Assembly (NCBI GenBank): GCA_016869275.1
Contig: VGEO01000026.1
Location: 1-35,216, forward strand
Reading direction: 5' to 3'
Length of the DNA: 35,216 bases
DNA from: Alphaproteobacteria bacterium
GTDB lineage: Bacteria; Pseudomonadota; Alphaproteobacteria; SHVV01
Shown here: one piece after another, positions 8,967-19,884 of the stretch
How the letters are laid out: each line of letters starts with the position of its first letter
Position numbering within the stretch: the first letter of the stretch is position 1
The notes under the pieces: model-generated
What the model saw: the letters and a program-made list of their open reading frames with translations, nothing else
Told to the model about the DNA's origin: nothing
Database searches by the model: none
Program-made: the position numbers and the translations under genes

Positions 8967-10678
8967 TTGCTCCTCGCGTGATGCTCGCGTGCGGCCGCCC
9001 GGACCGCCTCGCCCAATCTTACGATCTCGACCCGAATGGTCGGGCGCTTGCCGGTGTGCTCCTTGAGCCGCTGGCGCAGCGCCCGGCGCACCGCCTCCTC
9101 GAGGCGGTCGTCGTCGCGCCGGGTCAGCGCCGGCAGCCGCGCCACATCCTCGCCGAGCGCGAGACCGAGTTTGGCCTCGCCTCCGACCCCGCTCAAGTCC
9201 TCATCGACGATGCCGGCCATGGCGATCCGCGGCGCTGCCGCCAGCTCGCCCTGGCGCGTCAGCACCAGCGTCGCGACGATATGGCCGGCGACCGCCATCC
9301 GGCGGCGCTCGCGTAACACCTCGCTCTCGGCCGGGAGCAGCCGGTCGCCATCGAGAACCAGGCGCCCGACCGGAACGTAGTCGACGACCTGGGCGCCGTC
9401 GGCGCTCAGGCGAACGACCGTGCCGTTCGCCGGCGCCAGCGCTTTCGCCACCTGGAGGCTGAGCGCGAACTTGGCGTGCTCGGCCAAATGCCGGGCCTCG
9501 CCATGGACCGGGATCGAGATACGCGGACGGATCCAGCCATACATGTCGGCGAGTTCGTCGCGGGCCGGATGGCCGGAGACGTGGACGAAGTGATCCCTCT
9601 CGCCGATCACTTCAACCCCTTTCGCGATCAAGCGGTTCTGGACGGCGGCGATCGGCCGCTCGTTGCCGGGGATCACCTTGGACGAAAAGATCGCGGTATC
9701 GCCCTCTTCGAGCACGACGTGGGGGTGGGCCTCGCCGGCGATCCGCGCCATCGCCGCCATCGGCTCGCCCTGGCAGCCGGTGCAGATGAACAGCACCTTG
9801 TCGGGCGGGAGGTAGGCGGCTTCATCGTCGCTCAGGAACCGCGGCGCGTCCTGGAGGTAACCGGTTTCGCGCGCCGCCGTGACCGTGCGCCACAGCGAGC
9901 GGCCGACCAGCGCGGTTTCGCGGCCGAGCGCGCGGGCGATGCGGGCGACGGTCTGGACGCGCGCCAAATGCGAGGCAAAGGTCGCGACCGCGACGCGACC
10001 GCGGCGGGCGGCGATCAGATCCTCGAGGCTCGCCGCGACCGCGGCCTCGGAGCCCGAGCGGCCGCGCTCGAAGACGTTGGTCGAGTCGCACACCAGGGCC
10101 AATACGCCCTCGCGGCCGAACGCCGCGAAGCTCTCGCGGTTGGTGGCTTCGCCCAGGAGCGGATCGGGGTCGAGCTTCCAGTCGCCGGAATGGAGGATGT
10201 TGCCGGCGGGGGTGCGGATCGCGAGCGCGTTGCTCTCGGGGATCGAATGGGTGATCGAGAGGAATTGGACGTCGAACGGACCGACCTGCACCCTGCCGCC
10301 GAGCGGCACCTCGATCAGCCGGACGCGGTGGCCCCACTCGACTTCGACGAGCTTGGCGCGGAGGATCGCGGCCGTGAACGGGGTCGCGTAGATCGGACAT
10401 TCGAGCTGCGGCCACAGATACGGCACCGCGCCCAAGTGATCTTCGTGCGCGTGGGTGAGGATCAGCCCCGACAGGCGCTGACGCCGCTCGACGATGAAAG
10501 CGGGGTCGGGCATCACCACGTCGATCCCCGGGTCCGAGGCATCGGCAAACGTGATGCCGAGATCGACCATCAGCCACGCCCCGGCATAGTGGTAGAGGTT
10601 CAAGTTCATGCCGATCTCGCCCGAACCGCCGAGCGGGACGAACAGCAATTCCTCGTGCTCGGACGCGCGGACCTTCAT
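8963..10678 (-). CDS. rnj: Ribonuclease J
   Basis: Metallo-beta-lactamase/beta-CASP ribonuclease with endonuclease and 5'-3' exonuclease activity, involved in RNA maturation and decay. It is 571 residues from the ATG at 10678. The zinc motif HAHEDH is at 76-81, followed by [17 protein letters not shown] and the late histidine motifs HVSGHPA and PVHGEARH. The loop usually written TGSQGEP reads TGCQGEP here. The frame stays open far upstream, but the ATG at 10678 overlaps the coaX stop as ATGA and begins with the family-like segment [16 protein letters not shown], so it is chosen. Its stop overlaps mce in the same way, making coaX-rnj-mce one coupled unit. Confidence 0.95.
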   Translation of the reverse strand: MKVRASEHEELLFVPLGGSGEIGMNLNLYHYAGAWLMVDLGITFADASDPGIDVVMPDPAFIVERRQRLSGLILTHAHEDHLGAVPYLWPQLECPIYATPFTAAILRAKLVEVEWGHRVRLIEVPLGGRVQVGPFDVQFLSITHSIPESNALAIRTPAGNILHSGDWKLDPDPLLGEATNRESFAAFGREGVLALVCDSTNVFERGRSGSEAAVAASLEDLIAARRGRVAVATFASHLARVQTVARIARALGRETALVGRSLWRTVTAARETGYLQDAPRFLSDDEAAYLPPDKVLFICTGCQGEPMAAMARIAGEAHPHVVLEEGDTAIFSSKVIPGNERPIAAVQNRLIAKGVEVIGERDHFVHVSGHPARDELADMYGWIRPRISIPVHGEARHLAEHAKFALSLQVAKALAPANGTVVRLSADGAQVVDYVPVGRLVLDGDRLLPAESEVLRERRRMAVAGHIVATLVLTRQGELAAAPRIAMAGIVDEDLSGVGGEAKLGLALGEDVARLPALTRRDDDRLEEAVRRALRQRLKEHTGKRPTIRVEIVRLGEAVRAAAREHHARSK

Positions 10679-11451
10679 CGCGTGATGCGTGCCCGCTTCC
10701 AGATTTCGACGATGCCGGCGAGGGTCAGATCGGGGTCGACGCGGTCGATCGCGTCGGTGCCGCCAGCGAACAGCGGCGCCAGGCCGCCGGTCGCTACCAC
10801 CTTCATGCCGGCGGCACCGGTCTCGACTTTGACGCGGGCGACCAGGCCCTCGATCATGCTGATGTAGCCCCAATAGATTCCCGATTGCATCGCCGAGACG
10901 GTGCCGCCGCCGACCACGCGCGGCGGCCGCACCACCGCGATCCGCGGCAGTTGAGCCGAGACCGCGTGCAACGCTTCGAGCGAGAGGTTGATCCCCGGGG
11001 CGATGATGCCGCCCTTGTAGGAGCCGCGCTCATCGATGACGTCGAAGGTGGTGCCGGTGCCGAAATCGATCACGATCGCCGGGCCGCCATAAAGTTTGTG
11101 GACGCCGACGGCGTTGGCAAGCCGATCGGCTCCGACCGTATGCGGTTCGTCCATGATGATGTCGATACCGAGGTCGAGGTGGCGGCTGACCAGGAGCGGC
11201 GCCACCTTGAAGTACTTCTTGCAGAGCTGCTCGAGATCGAACACCGCTTGCGGCACCACCGAGCAGATCGCGGCATCGGTGACATCGGCAGCGTCGAGGC
11301 CGCTCATGCCCATCAAGGCCATCAGCCAGACCGCGTGCTCGTCGGCGGTGCGCGGCTGCTTGGTGGTGGCGCGCCATTGGCCGCGCTTGGCATCGCCCTG
11401 ATAGACGGCGAAGACGATGTTGGTGTTGCCGGCGTCGATCGCGAGGAGCAT
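10675..11451 (-). CDS. coaX: Type III pantothenate kinase
   Basis: Catalyses the first step of coenzyme A synthesis, ATP-dependent phosphorylation of pantothenate. It is 258 residues. The ASKHA-fold phosphate motif is at the N-terminus (D6-A-G-N-T-N), GADR is at 107-110 and the second motif [12 protein letters not shown] surrounds D129; all match CoaX and not the unrelated CoaA. The stop overlaps the rnj start. Upstream, a 153-base gap with palindromic repeats separates it from birA. A short AGAGG before the ATG may serve as the ribosome site, although it is close to the start. Confidence 0.95.
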   Translation of the reverse strand: MLLAIDAGNTNIVFAVYQGDAKRGQWRATTKQPRTADEHAVWLMALMGMSGLDAADVTDAAICSVVPQAVFDLEQLCKKYFKVAPLLVSRHLDLGIDIIMDEPHTVGADRLANAVGVHKLYGGPAIVIDFGTGTTFDVIDERGSYKGGIIAPGINLSLEALHAVSAQLPRIAVVRPPRVVGGGTVSAMQSGIYWGYISMIEGLVARVKVETGAAGMKVVATGGLAPLFAGGTDAIDRVDPDLTLAGIVEIWKRARITR

Positions 11452-11480
11452 GGCCTCTTAACGCCCCTCTCTCTTCGATG

Positions 11481-11553
11481 CCCCCTCGCCCGCGCCGCGG
11501 TGGAGGGGGTGTTTTCCGTAGGCGATCCCTTCTTTCTCCCTGCTCGCAGGGAG
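11481..11553. repeat. Two GC-rich inverted repeats, coaX-birA gap
   Basis: The 153-base gap holds a 7-bp inverted pair (ccccctc at 11481-11487, gaggggg at 11503-11509) and an 8-bp hairpin with a TC centre at 11536-11553 (ctccctgc / gcagggag). The second is a shortened, flipped version of the core at 4844-4869 and 8478-8499. They could fold in the nuo-birA-coaX transcript, but no T-run marks a terminator. Confidence 0.65.
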
Positions 11554-11604
11554 CAGCGGCTTTTTCCCGCTGCATGGTGTATCGCGCATCGTCGATGCTC
11601 GGGA

Positions 11605-12381
11605 CTAAGCGGCCGGGGTGCGCGCCGGCCCGAAATGCACATCGCCGGCGCTGATCGTGCGCGCGGTGCCGCCCGCCTCGAGCACCAGAGCCCCGCTCGG
11701 ATCGATGGTGGCGAAGCGGCCGGTGAGCCTCTCGCCGGGGAGCTCGACCGCGATGTCCCCGCCCAGGCCGGCGGCGCGTTCGAGCCAGGCGGCTCGGGTC
11801 GCAGCGAAGCCGCGGTGCTGCCACTCCTCGTGCCGGGCGAGGAAGCACGCCGCGAGCCAGATCAGGAACGCGTCGGGGTCGATGGTGCCGGCACCGGCGG
11901 CGGCCAGATCGGTCGCCGGAAAGGCGACGCCGTCCGGGTGCGCGATCAGATTGACGCCGATTCCGACGATGACGAAATCAACCGCGCTCCCCTTGGGTTC
12001 GGCCTCGAGCAGGATGCCGGCCGCTTTCTTGGCCCCGATCAGAACGTCATTCGGCCACTTGCAGCGGACCGGCTGGCTCGGGCCGACATAAGCCGCGATC
12101 GCGTCGGCGACCGCGACCGCGGTCACGAACGAGAGCTCGGCCGCCTTGGCCGGCGGGCACGCCGGACGCAGCACCAGCGACGCGAACAGATTGCCCTCGG
12201 CCGACTGCCAGACGCGCTGGTGGCGGCCGCGGCCGGCGGTTTGGCGGCGCGCCGTCACCAGGAGGCCGGCCGGCGCGCCGGCCTTGGCCCGGCGCTTGGC
12301 CTCGTCGCTGGTGCTGTCGATCGTCGCCAGCGCGACCCAGTCGAAGAAAGGCGGAAGCCGCTTGGCCGCGGCTGCGCTCAT
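11605..12381 (-). CDS. birA: Biotin--[acetyl-CoA-carboxylase] ligase, no repressor domain
   Basis: Activates biotin with ATP and attaches it to biotin-dependent carboxylases. It is 258 residues from the ATG at 12381. The biotinyl-AMP loop GRGRHQR is at 50-56, KWPNDV at 108-113 and AAGILLEAE at 120-128, followed by a C-terminal SH3-like domain. There is no N-terminal helix-turn-helix, so it is a class I enzyme and not a biotin-operon repressor like E. coli BirA. The frame is open further upstream inside nuoN, but this ATG overlaps the nuoN stop as ATGA and fits the family start. It is therefore co-transcribed with complex I. Confidence 0.94.
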   Translation of the reverse strand: MSAAAAKRLPPFFDWVALATIDSTSDEAKRRAKAGAPAGLLVTARRQTAGRGRHQRVWQSAEGNLFASLVLRPACPPAKAAELSFVTAVAVADAIAAYVGPSQPVRCKWPNDVLIGAKKAAGILLEAEPKGSAVDFVIVGIGVNLIAHPDGVAFPATDLAAAGAGTIDPDAFLIWLAACFLARHEEWQHRGFAATRAAWLERAAGLGGDIAVELPGERLTGRFATIDPSGALVLEAGGTARTISAGDVHFGPARTPAA

Positions 12382-13829
12382 GGAAGGAGCGCGAGCGCGG
12401 CGGTCTGCGCCGCCGCCACCAGCGGCGCCGGATAGAACACGTAGAACAGCGTGAACGCGCCGGTAACGCCCAGCACGACCGTCATTTCGCCGCCGATCGG
12501 CTGGACGAACGGCTCGGCCGGCGCATCGAAATACATGATCTTGACGATACGAAGGTAGTAGTAAGCGCCGACCACGCTCGCCAGCACGCCGATGATGGCG
12601 AGCGCGTAGAGCCCGGCGTTCACGGCGGCGACGAAGATGTAGAACTTGGCGAAAAACCCGGCGAGCGGCGGGATACCGGCCAGCGAGAACAGGAACAGCG
12701 CGAAGAACGCCGCCCGCACCGGGTGGTTGCGCGACAACCCGGCGAGGTCGGCGATCGATTCGACCATGCCGCCCTTCTGGCGCATGCAGAGGATGCACGC
12801 GAAGGTGCCGACGTTCATCGCCACGTAGATCGCGAGATAAACGAGGACGCCGCGCACGCCTTCGGGCGTGCCGGCGGCGAGCCCGATCAGCGCGTAACCC
12901 ATGTGGCCGATCGAGCTATAGGCCATCAGGCGCTTGATGTTGGTCTGATGGATGGCGGCGAAGGCGCCCAAGAGCATCGAAGCGACCGAGATCAAGACGA
13001 TCACCTGCTGCCACTGCCCGGTCATTTCGGCGAACGGCGCGATGATGGCGCGCAGAAAGAGCGCCATCGCCGCGACCTTGGGCGCGACCGCGAAGAACGC
13101 GGTGACCGGGGTCGGCGCGCCCTCGTAGACGTCGGGCGTCCACATGTGGAAGGGCACCGCCGACACCTTGAACGCCAAGCCGGCGATCAGGAAAATCAGG
13201 CCGATCAGGAGCCCGAGCGAGGGCTGGGCGCCGCGCTTGGTGAAGATGTCGGTTAAGGCGTCGAAGCTGGTGGTGCCCGTAAAGCCGTAGATGAGCGAAC
13301 AGCCGTAGAGCAAGAGGCCCGAGGACAGCGCGCCCAAGACGAAATATTTGAGACCGGCCTCGGTCGAGCGGAGCGAATCGCGCCGGAGCGCCGCGACCAC
13401 GTAAAGCGCGAGGCTCTGCAGCTCGAGGCCGACATAGAGCGAGATCAGGTTGTTGGCCGAGACCATCATCATCATCCCGAGCGTCGCGAACAGGATGAGG
13501 ATCGGATACTCGAAACGGTCCATCGCCTCGCGCTCGATATACGCGACCGACATCACCAGCGCGAAGCCCGACCCGACCAGAATCAGGACTTTGGCGAACA
13601 GCGCGAACGGATCGGCGACGAACATGCCCCGCAGCACGATCACGCTGCGCTCGGGCTCCTGTACCAAGATCGCCAACGCCCCGGCCAGCGCCAGAATCGC
13701 GACCCGCACCAGGCTACGGGTCGAGCGATCGCCCCGGAACACGCCGACCATCAGCAGCACGATCGCCGCCGCCACCACCGTCAGCTCCGGGAACAGCGGG
13801 ACGATATCTTCGTAGAGAAACGTCTGCAT
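12378..13829 (-). CDS. nuoN: NADH-quinone oxidoreductase subunit N
   Basis: Antiporter-like, proton-pumping membrane subunit of complex I, 483 residues with about fourteen membrane helices. Recognisable parts include the segment [22 protein letters not shown] with its conserved lysine and proline-broken helix, and [18 protein letters not shown], the second lysine helix shared by NuoL, NuoM and NuoN. It is the last nuo gene, nine bases after the nuoM stop, and its own stop overlaps birA. Confidence 0.97.
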   Translation of the reverse strand: MQTFLYEDIVPLFPELTVVAAAIVLLMVGVFRGDRSTRSLVRVAILALAGALAILVQEPERSVIVLRGMFVADPFALFAKVLILVGSGFALVMSVAYIEREAMDRFEYPILILFATLGMMMMVSANNLISLYVGLELQSLALYVVAALRRDSLRSTEAGLKYFVLGALSSGLLLYGCSLIYGFTGTTSFDALTDIFTKRGAQPSLGLLIGLIFLIAGLAFKVSAVPFHMWTPDVYEGAPTPVTAFFAVAPKVAAMALFLRAIIAPFAEMTGQWQQVIVLISVASMLLGAFAAIHQTNIKRLMAYSSIGHMGYALIGLAAGTPEGVRGVLVYLAIYVAMNVGTFACILCMRQKGGMVESIADLAGLSRNHPVRAAFFALFLFSLAGIPPLAGFFAKFYIFVAAVNAGLYALAIIGVLASVVGAYYYLRIVKIMYFDAPAEPFVQPIGGEMTVVLGVTGAFTLFYVFYPAPLVAAAQTAALALLP

Positions 13830-13838
13830 GGCCGGACC

Positions 13839-15344
13839 TTACGGGATCGCCAGCGCGACCCGCGTCTGGGCGAGCGCCGCTTGATGCTGCTGCAAGAGAT
13901 TTTCGACCGACGCGTGCATGACGTTCAGCAACGGATCGGGATAGAACCCGAACAGGATCACGGTCGCGACCAGCGGCGCAAAAATCGCGATCTCGCGCGG
14001 GCTCAAGTCCGTCATCGTCTTCAAGTCGGGCTTGGTGAGCTGCCCGAACACGACCCGGCGGTAGAGCCAGAGCGAATAGGCCGCGCCCAGGATGATACCG
14101 GTGGTCGCCAACAAGGCGACCCAGCTCGAGACCTGGAACGCGCCGACCAGGCTCAAGAACTCGCCGACGAAGCCCGAGGTGCCGGGCAAACCGACGTTCG
14201 CGAGCGTGAACACCATGAACACGAACGCGTAGATCGGCATGCGATGCACGAGCCCGCCGTAGCGCGCGATCTCGCGCGTGTGCAGGCGGTCGTAAACGAC
14301 GCCAACCGAGAGAAACAGCGCACCCGAGATCAGCCCGTGCGAGAGCATCTGGAACAGGCCGCCTTCGATCCCCTGCTGGGTGAAGGTGAAGGCGCCCATG
14401 GTCACGAAACCCATGTGCGCGACCGAGGCATAGGCGATCAGCTTCTTCATGTCCTCTTGCATCAACGCCACCAGCGACGTGTAGACGATGGCGATGATCG
14501 AGAACGCGAACACCCACGGCGCGAACTCGACGCTGGCGTCGGGCAGCATCGGGATCGAGAACCGGATCAGGCCGTATCCGCCCATTTTCAGCAGCACGCC
14601 GGCGAGAATGACCGAGCCGGCGGTCGGCGCTTCGACGTGGGCGTCGGGGAGCCAGGTGTGAACCGGCCACATCGGCACCTTGACCGCGAACGACGCCATG
14701 AAGGCGAGCCACAGCCACCGCTGAACCTCGGGATCGAGTCCGGCCTTCATCAGAGTCGGGATGTCGGTAGTGCCGGTCTGGAGGTAGAGGTAGATCAGCG
14801 CGACCAGGAGCAGGACCGAGCCGATCAGGGTGTAGAGGAAGAACTTGAAGGTCGAGTAGATCCGGCGCGCCCCGCCCCACACGCCGATGATCAGAAACAT
14901 CGGGATCAGGCCGCCCTCGAAGAACACGTAGAACACCACGAAGTCGAGCGCGCAGAACACGCCGACCATCATCGTTTCCATGACCAGGAACGCGATCATG
15001 TATTCGCGCACCCGGGTCTCGATCGCCTCCCAGCTGGCGAGGATGCAGATCGGCATCAGGAACGTGGTCAGGATGACGAACAGCATCGAAATGCCGTCGA
15101 CGCCCATGTGGTAGTTGACGCCCTCGGCGATCCACGGCGCCTTTTCGACGAACTGGAATTCGGGCGTGGTCGGGTCGAAGTTGATCCACAGCAGGAGCGA
15201 GATCGCGAACGTCGCGACCGTGGTCCACAGCGCGACCCAGCGCGCGTTGCGCTCGACCACCTCCTTCTCGCCGTTGATGAGCAGCAGGAAGACGACGCCG
15301 ACCAGCGGCAGGAAGGTGGTGAGCGAGAGCAGCGGCCAGCTCAT
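13839..15344 (-). CDS. nuoM: NADH-quinone oxidoreductase subunit M
   Basis: Second antiporter-like proton-pumping subunit of the complex I membrane arm, 501 residues and about fourteen helices. It begins [16 protein letters not shown]. An early glutamate helix reads [16 protein letters not shown], the lysine segment [22 protein letters not shown] follows, and [15 protein letters not shown] is the second channel helix. The frame is open beyond the start into nuoL. The ATG at 15344 is chosen because it overlaps the nuoL stop as ATGA and gives the family N-terminus. Confidence 0.97.
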   Translation of the reverse strand: MSWPLLSLTTFLPLVGVVFLLLINGEKEVVERNARWVALWTTVATFAISLLLWINFDPTTPEFQFVEKAPWIAEGVNYHMGVDGISMLFVILTTFLMPICILASWEAIETRVREYMIAFLVMETMMVGVFCALDFVVFYVFFEGGLIPMFLIIGVWGGARRIYSTFKFFLYTLIGSVLLLVALIYLYLQTGTTDIPTLMKAGLDPEVQRWLWLAFMASFAVKVPMWPVHTWLPDAHVEAPTAGSVILAGVLLKMGGYGLIRFSIPMLPDASVEFAPWVFAFSIIAIVYTSLVALMQEDMKKLIAYASVAHMGFVTMGAFTFTQQGIEGGLFQMLSHGLISGALFLSVGVVYDRLHTREIARYGGLVHRMPIYAFVFMVFTLANVGLPGTSGFVGEFLSLVGAFQVSSWVALLATTGIILGAAYSLWLYRRVVFGQLTKPDLKTMTDLSPREIAIFAPLVATVILFGFYPDPLLNVMHASVENLLQQHQAALAQTRVALAIP

Positions 15345-17287
15345 GGCGCGCCCCCGCCGGTCCGGGTGAAGAGCCAGGTCACCAGCGCGGCGACGCCGAT
15401 CAGCATCGCGAACGCGTAGTGGTAGAGGTAGCCGGTCTGCAGCAAGCTGGCGCGGCGCGCGAGCTGGATCACGACCTGGGCGATACCGTTGGGGCCGAAC
15501 CCGTCGATGATGCGGCCGTCGCCCCCGTGCCACAGCGCGCGGCCCAGGAACTTGGCCGGGCGTACGAAGATCGCGTCGTAAAGCTCGTCGAAGTACCACT
15601 TGTTGAGCAGGAACTGGTAGAGGTCGGCGTGGGTCTTGGCGAGCGCCCCCGGCAGCTCGGTGCGGCGGATGTAGAACTGCCAGGCGAGCGCGATACCGGC
15701 CGAGGCGATCGCGATCGGCAGCAGCTTGACCCAGAGCGGCACGTGGTGCGCGGCCTCGATCACGTCGTGCCCCGGCAGCAGGAAGATCGCCTCGCGCCAG
15801 AATGCGGCGCGGCCATCGCCGACGAAGGCGTCGTAGCCGGCGACGCCGGCGAACAACGCGCCGACGGCGAGAGCCAAGAGCGGCACGGTCATGATCTTGG
15901 GCGACTCGTGGACGTGCTCGTAGACCTCGGGATTGGCGCGGGTCGGCCCGTGGAAGGTCATGAACAGGAGCCGCCACGAATAGAACGCGGTGAGCAGAGC
16001 GGCGCCGACGCCCAGGTAGAACGCGAGGTAACCGACCTCGGTGCTGGCCGCGAACGCGCTCTCGATGATTAGATCCTTCGAGTAGTAGCCGGCAAAGAAC
16101 GGAATCCCGGCGAGCGCGAGCGATCCCACCCACATTACCGCGTAGGTCACCGGCATCTTGCGCCATACCCCGCCCATCCGGCGCATGTCCTGCTCGTCGG
16201 AGAAGCCGTGGATCACCGAGCCCGAGCCCAGGAACAGAAGCGCCTTGAAGAAGGCGTGGGTGAAGAGGTGAAAGATCGCAACCGCATAAGCGCCGACGCC
16301 GCAGGCGAAGAACATGTAGCCGAGCTGGCTGCAGGTCGAGTAGGCGATGACGCGTTTGATGTCATTCTGGACGAGGCCGACGGTGGCAGCGAAGAACGCG
16401 GTGAACGCGCCGATCACGGTGACGATCGCCAAGGTCGTCGGCGCGTACTCGAACAACGGCGAGCAGCGCGCCACCAGGAAAACGCCGGCCGTGACCATGG
16501 TGGCGGCGTGGATCAGGGCCGAGACCGGAGTCGGGCCTTCCATCGCGTCCGGGAGCCAGGTGTGGAGCGGCACCTGCGCCGACTTGCCCATCGCGCCGAT
16601 GAACAGCAGGAGCGTCGTCACGGTCAGGATGTCGTACTCGGCGCCGAGGAACTCGAAGGTCTTGCCGGCGACGGCCGGGGCGCCGGCGAATACGGTGTCG
16701 AAGTTGACCGAGTTGAAGGTGAAGAACATCGCCATGATGCCGAGCGCGAAGCCGAAATCGCCGACGCGGTTGACGACGAAAGCCTTGATCGCGGCGGCAT
16801 TGGCGCTCGGGCGGTCGTACCAGAACCCGATCAAGAAGTACGAGCACAGCCCGACCCCCTCCCACCCGAAATAGAGCTGGAGGAAATTGTCGGCCGTCAC
16901 CAGCACCAGCATGGCGAAAGTGAAGAGCGAGAGGTAGGCGAAAAACCGCGGGATATGCGGGTCGTGCGCCATGTAGCCGATCGAGTACCAGTGGATGATC
17001 GACGAGATCACCGAGACCGTGAACAGCATGACCGCGGTCAACGTGTCGATCCGGAGCGTCCACGAGACGTCGAAATCGCCCGACACGATCCAGGTGAACA
17101 ACACGATCTGCTGCTTGTCGGGGCCGATCACCGCGGTCTCGTAGAGGCCCCAGGTCGCGAGCACGCCCGACAGCGTGAGCGCGAGACAGGTGACGAGTTG
17201 AGAGGCGCGCACGCCGAGCAAGCGGCCGAACAGGCCGGCGGCGATCGCGCCCACAAGCGGCAGGAAGACGATGGCCGCGTAAAACAT
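15341..17287 (-). CDS. nuoL: NADH-quinone oxidoreductase subunit L
   Basis: Distal antiporter-like subunit of complex I, 648 residues. The core has the Mrp/NuoL motif [16 protein letters not shown], the lysine helix [20 protein letters not shown] and [15 protein letters not shown]. The C-terminal part after about residue 520 provides the long lateral helix and final anchor that run along NuoM and NuoN. It lies eight bases after nuoK and its stop overlaps nuoM. Confidence 0.97.
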   Translation of the reverse strand: MFYAAIVFLPLVGAIAAGLFGRLLGVRASQLVTCLALTLSGVLATWGLYETAVIGPDKQQIVLFTWIVSGDFDVSWTLRIDTLTAVMLFTVSVISSIIHWYSIGYMAHDPHIPRFFAYLSLFTFAMLVLVTADNFLQLYFGWEGVGLCSYFLIGFWYDRPSANAAAIKAFVVNRVGDFGFALGIMAMFFTFNSVNFDTVFAGAPAVAGKTFEFLGAEYDILTVTTLLLFIGAMGKSAQVPLHTWLPDAMEGPTPVSALIHAATMVTAGVFLVARCSPLFEYAPTTLAIVTVIGAFTAFFAATVGLVQNDIKRVIAYSTCSQLGYMFFACGVGAYAVAIFHLFTHAFFKALLFLGSGSVIHGFSDEQDMRRMGGVWRKMPVTYAVMWVGSLALAGIPFFAGYYSKDLIIESAFAASTEVGYLAFYLGVGAALLTAFYSWRLLFMTFHGPTRANPEVYEHVHESPKIMTVPLLALAVGALFAGVAGYDAFVGDGRAAFWREAIFLLPGHDVIEAAHHVPLWVKLLPIAIASAGIALAWQFYIRRTELPGALAKTHADLYQFLLNKWYFDELYDAIFVRPAKFLGRALWHGGDGRIIDGFGPNGIAQVVIQLARRASLLQTGYLYHYAFAMLIGVAALVTWLFTRTGGGAP

Positions 17288-17295
17288 CGCGCGGA

Positions 17296-17604
17296 TCAGC
17301 CCTTCATCAGGTTGACGTCCTCAACCGCGATGGTGCCGCGGTTGCGGAAATAGACGACCAGGATGGCGAGTCCGATCGCGGCTTCGGCCGCGGCCACGGT
17401 CAGGATGAACATCGCGAACACCTGACCGACCAGGTCGTTCAAGAATGCCGAGAACGCGACCAGGTTGATGTTGACCGCGAGCAAGATGAGCTCAATCGAC
17501 ATCAGGATCACGATCACGTTCTTGCGGTTGATGAAAATCCCGAACACGCCGATCGTGAACAGGATCGCCGCGACCGTCAGATAGTGGCCGAGTCCGACTG
17601 CCAT
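17296..17604 (-). CDS. nuoK: NADH-quinone oxidoreductase subunit K
   Basis: Small membrane subunit of complex I, 102 residues with three helices. The two conserved membrane glutamates needed for proton translocation are present, in [11 protein letters not shown] (E38) and [10 protein letters not shown] (E74). The frame continues upstream into nuoJ, but the ATG at 17604 gives the standard NuoK length and is one base from the nuoJ stop. Confidence 0.96.
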   Translation of the reverse strand: MAVGLGHYLTVAAILFTIGVFGIFINRKNVIVILMSIELILLAVNINLVAFSAFLNDLVGQVFAMFILTVAAAEAAIGLAILVVYFRNRGTIAVEDVNLMKG

Positions 17605-17605
17605 C

Positions 17606-18214
17606 TCACGCCCCCTGCCCCGGCAGCACTTTCTTGATCTCGATCGCATCCTCGCGCCGGCGGTGGGTTTGGGCGTAGGCCGACTGACGCCGGACACCTT
17701 CGCGCGAACGCAGCGTCAACACGATCGCGCCGACCATCGCCACCAACAACACGAGACCGGCGGCTTGGAACAGATAGACGTAGTCGGTGTAGAGGATCTG
17801 GCCGAGCGCATGGGTGTTGGTGACGTTGGCCGGCGGCGGCGCTTCGGCGAATACTTTGGCTTCGGGCACGATCACCCAGGTGCCGAGCACGAACACGAGC
17901 TCGATCAAGAGGACGATGCCGATCGCGACTCCGACCGGCATGTACTGTAGGAATCCTTGCCTGAGCTCGACGAAGTTGATGTCGAGCATCATGACGACGA
18001 ACAGGAACAAGACCGCGACCGCCCCGACATAGACGATCACCAGGATCATCGCCAGGAACTCGGCGCCCAGCAGCACGAACAATCCGGCGGCGTTGAAGAA
18101 GGTCAGGATCAGGAACAGCACCGAGTGAACCGGGTTGCGCGCGGCCACCACCATGAACGCCGAGGCGATCGCGACCAGCGAGAACAGATAGAACGCAATC
18201 TCGGCGATGATCAT
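17606..18214 (-). CDS. nuoJ: NADH-quinone oxidoreductase subunit J
   Basis: Membrane subunit of complex I, 202 residues with five helices and a hydrophilic basic C-terminus. The conserved helix with its pi-bulge region reads [21 protein letters not shown] in two overlapping stretches around residues 60-75. The ATG at 18214 is chosen over a longer in-frame reading because it begins directly with the first helix ([11 protein letters not shown]). It overlaps the stop of a small upstream ORF as ATGA (see 18211-18360). Confidence 0.96.
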   Translation of the reverse strand: MIIAEIAFYLFSLVAIASAFMVVAARNPVHSVLFLILTFFNAAGLFVLLGAEFLAMILVIVYVGAVAVLFLFVVMMLDINFVELRQGFLQYMPVGVAIGIVLLIELVFVLGTWVIVPEAKVFAEAPPPANVTNTHALGQILYTDYVYLFQAAGLVLLVAMVGAIVLTLRSREGVRRQSAYAQTHRRREDAIEIKKVLPGQGA

Positions 18215-18360
18215 GGACGCGCGACCCGCACCGCCGTCAGGCGCGGCCGCGAGCCGCGCATCCACGCCCGAGCCGGCGCCGGCGACGCCGTGGAGGACCG
18301 GGACCCGGCCTCCCGCCGGCCTGGCCTCGACGAAAACGAATCGAAGTCCGCACGCATCAT
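18211..18360 (-). CDS. Possible 49-codon small gene between nuoI and nuoJ
   Basis: Unrecognised. The nuoI-nuoJ junction is the only large gap in the operon (148 bases), and an ORF fills it: ATG at 18360, two bases after the nuoI stop, and TGA overlapping the nuoJ start as ATGA. The predicted product starts MMRADFDSFSSRPGRREAG and is rich in Arg, Ser, Ala and Pro, basic, and without a membrane segment or known motif. The perfect fit resembles a coupled operon gene. In DNA this GC-rich, however, an open frame of 50 codons is not rare, so chance or a decayed insertion is equally possible. Confidence 0.3.
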   Translation of the reverse strand: MMRADFDSFSSRPGRREAGSRSSTASPAPARAWMRGSRPRLTAVRVARP

Positions 18361-18362
18361 CG

Positions 18363-18851
18363 TCACCGATACGGCGCGTCGGCGGTCAGGTTGGCCGCGA
18401 TCTCGCGCTCCCAGCGGTCGCCGTTCTGGAGCAGCTTGTCCTTGTTGTAAAGCAGCTCGGCGCGGGTCTCGGCGGCATATTCGAAGTTCGGGCCTTCGAC
18501 GATGGCGTCGACCGGGCACGCCTCCTGGCAGAAGCCGCAATAGATGCACTTCACCATGTCGATGTCGTAGCGGGTGGTGCGGCGGCTGCCGTCGGCGCGG
18601 GGCTCCGCCTCGATCGTGATCGCCTGGGCCGGGCAAATCGCTTCGCAGAGCTTGCAGGCGATGCAGCGCTCCTCGCCGTTGGGGTAGCGCCGGAGCACAT
18701 GCTCGCCGCGGAAACGTGGGCTCAACGGCCCCTTCTCGAACGGATAGTTGAGCGTCGGCTTCTTCCGGAACATGTAGCGGAAGGTAAGGCTCATGCCGAC
18801 CAGGATCTCCGAGAGGAACATGGTGCGGGCGGCGCGATCGAGGAAAGCCAT
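18363..18851 (-). CDS. nuoI: NADH-quinone oxidoreductase subunit I
   Basis: Peripheral-arm subunit carrying the two [4Fe-4S] clusters N6a and N6b, which pass electrons towards NuoB. It is 162 residues. The two ferredoxin motifs are intact: C63-C66-C69-C73 ([12 protein letters not shown]) and C102-C105-C108-C112 ([12 protein letters not shown]). The amphipathic N-terminus (about 1-45) attaches it to NuoH. It lies 16 bases after nuoH. Confidence 0.97.
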   Translation of the reverse strand: MAFLDRAARTMFLSEILVGMSLTFRYMFRKKPTLNYPFEKGPLSPRFRGEHVLRRYPNGEERCIACKLCEAICPAQAITIEAEPRADGSRRTTRYDIDMVKCIYCGFCQEACPVDAIVEGPNFEYAAETRAELLYNKDKLLQNGDRWEREIAANLTADAPYR

Positions 18852-18867
18852 GGTCAGCTCCGTTGCC

Positions 18868-19884
18868 TCACGCCTTGCTTGGATACCAGCCGAACGCGAC
18901 GATCGCGCCGGCGGTCAGAACCACCCACAACAACGAGAGCGGCAGGAAGAACTTCCAGCCGATCCGCATCAGCTGATCGTAGCGGTAGCGCGGTAGCGTC
19001 GCGCGTACCCACACGAACACGAACAGCAGGAGCGCGATCTTGATCGCGAACCAGACGAAGCCCGGAATCCAGTTGAACGGCGCGATATCGAGCGGCGGCA
19101 GCCAGCCGCCGAGGAACAGGATCGCGGTGAAGGCGCTCATCAGGATCATGTTGGCGTATTCGCCCAGCATGAACAGCGCGAACGCGAACGCCGAGTACTC
19201 GATCTGGTAGCCGGCGACCAGCTCGGATTCGGCCTCGGGCAGGTCGAACGGATGGCGGTTGGTCTCGGCTAGCGTCGATATGAAGAAGATCACGAACATC
19301 GGAAACAGCGGGATCGCGAACCAAAGATCGCGCTGGGCCTCGACGATCTTCGACATGTTGAGCGAGCCGACGCAGAGCAGCACGGTGATGATGATGAAGC
19401 CCATCGAGACTTCGTAGCTCACCATCTGCGCCGAGGAACGGAGCGCGCCCAAGAACGCGTAACGCGAGTTCGACGCCCACCCGGCCATGATGATGCCATA
19501 GACGCCGAGCGAGGAGATCGCGAACAGATAGAGCACGCCGACGTTGATGTCGGAGAGCACGACGCCGGCGCTCACTGGGATCACCGCCCACGCGATCATG
19601 GCGAGCACGAACGTCAGCATCGGCGCGATCAGGAACACGACTTTGTTGGCGCCGGCCGGGATCACCGTCTCCTTGACCAGGAACTTGAGGCCGTCGGCGA
19701 AGGGCTGCAGCAAGCCGAACGCACCGACCACATTGGGTCCGCGTCTCAGCATCATCGCCGCCATGACCTTGCGCTCGAACAGCGTCACATAGGCGACTGC
19801 GATCAAGAGCGGCACGATCAGCGCAACACACTGCGCGACGATGACGATCCCGGGCCACAGGTAGCCGTCCCAGAAGCTAACCAT
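18868..19884 (-). CDS. nuoH: NADH-quinone oxidoreductase subunit H
   Basis: Membrane subunit at the junction of the two arms, forming much of the quinone chamber; 338 residues with about eight helices. Conserved loops include [22 protein letters not shown] near 40-60 and [21 protein letters not shown] near 205-225, where the acidic residues line the entrance to the quinone path. The start overlaps nuoG by eight bases. Confidence 0.97.
   Translation of the reverse strand: MVSFWDGYLWPGIVIVAQCVALIVPLLIAVAYVTLFERKVMAAMMLRRGPNVVGAFGLLQPFADGLKFLVKETVIPAGANKVVFLIAPMLTFVLAMIAWAVIPVSAGVVLSDINVGVLYLFAISSLGVYGIIMAGWASNSRYAFLGALRSSAQMVSYEVSMGFIIITVLLCVGSLNMSKIVEAQRDLWFAIPLFPMFVIFFISTLAETNRHPFDLPEAESELVAGYQIEYSAFAFALFMLGEYANMILMSAFTAILFLGGWLPPLDIAPFNWIPGFVWFAIKIALLLFVFVWVRATLPRYRYDQLMRIGWKFFLPLSLLWVVLTAGAIVAFGWYPSKA

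Noticed and set aside
9760-9800. TGCQGEP in place of TGSQGEP in RNase J
   Set aside because: A conservative change in a loop; all metal-binding residues are intact.
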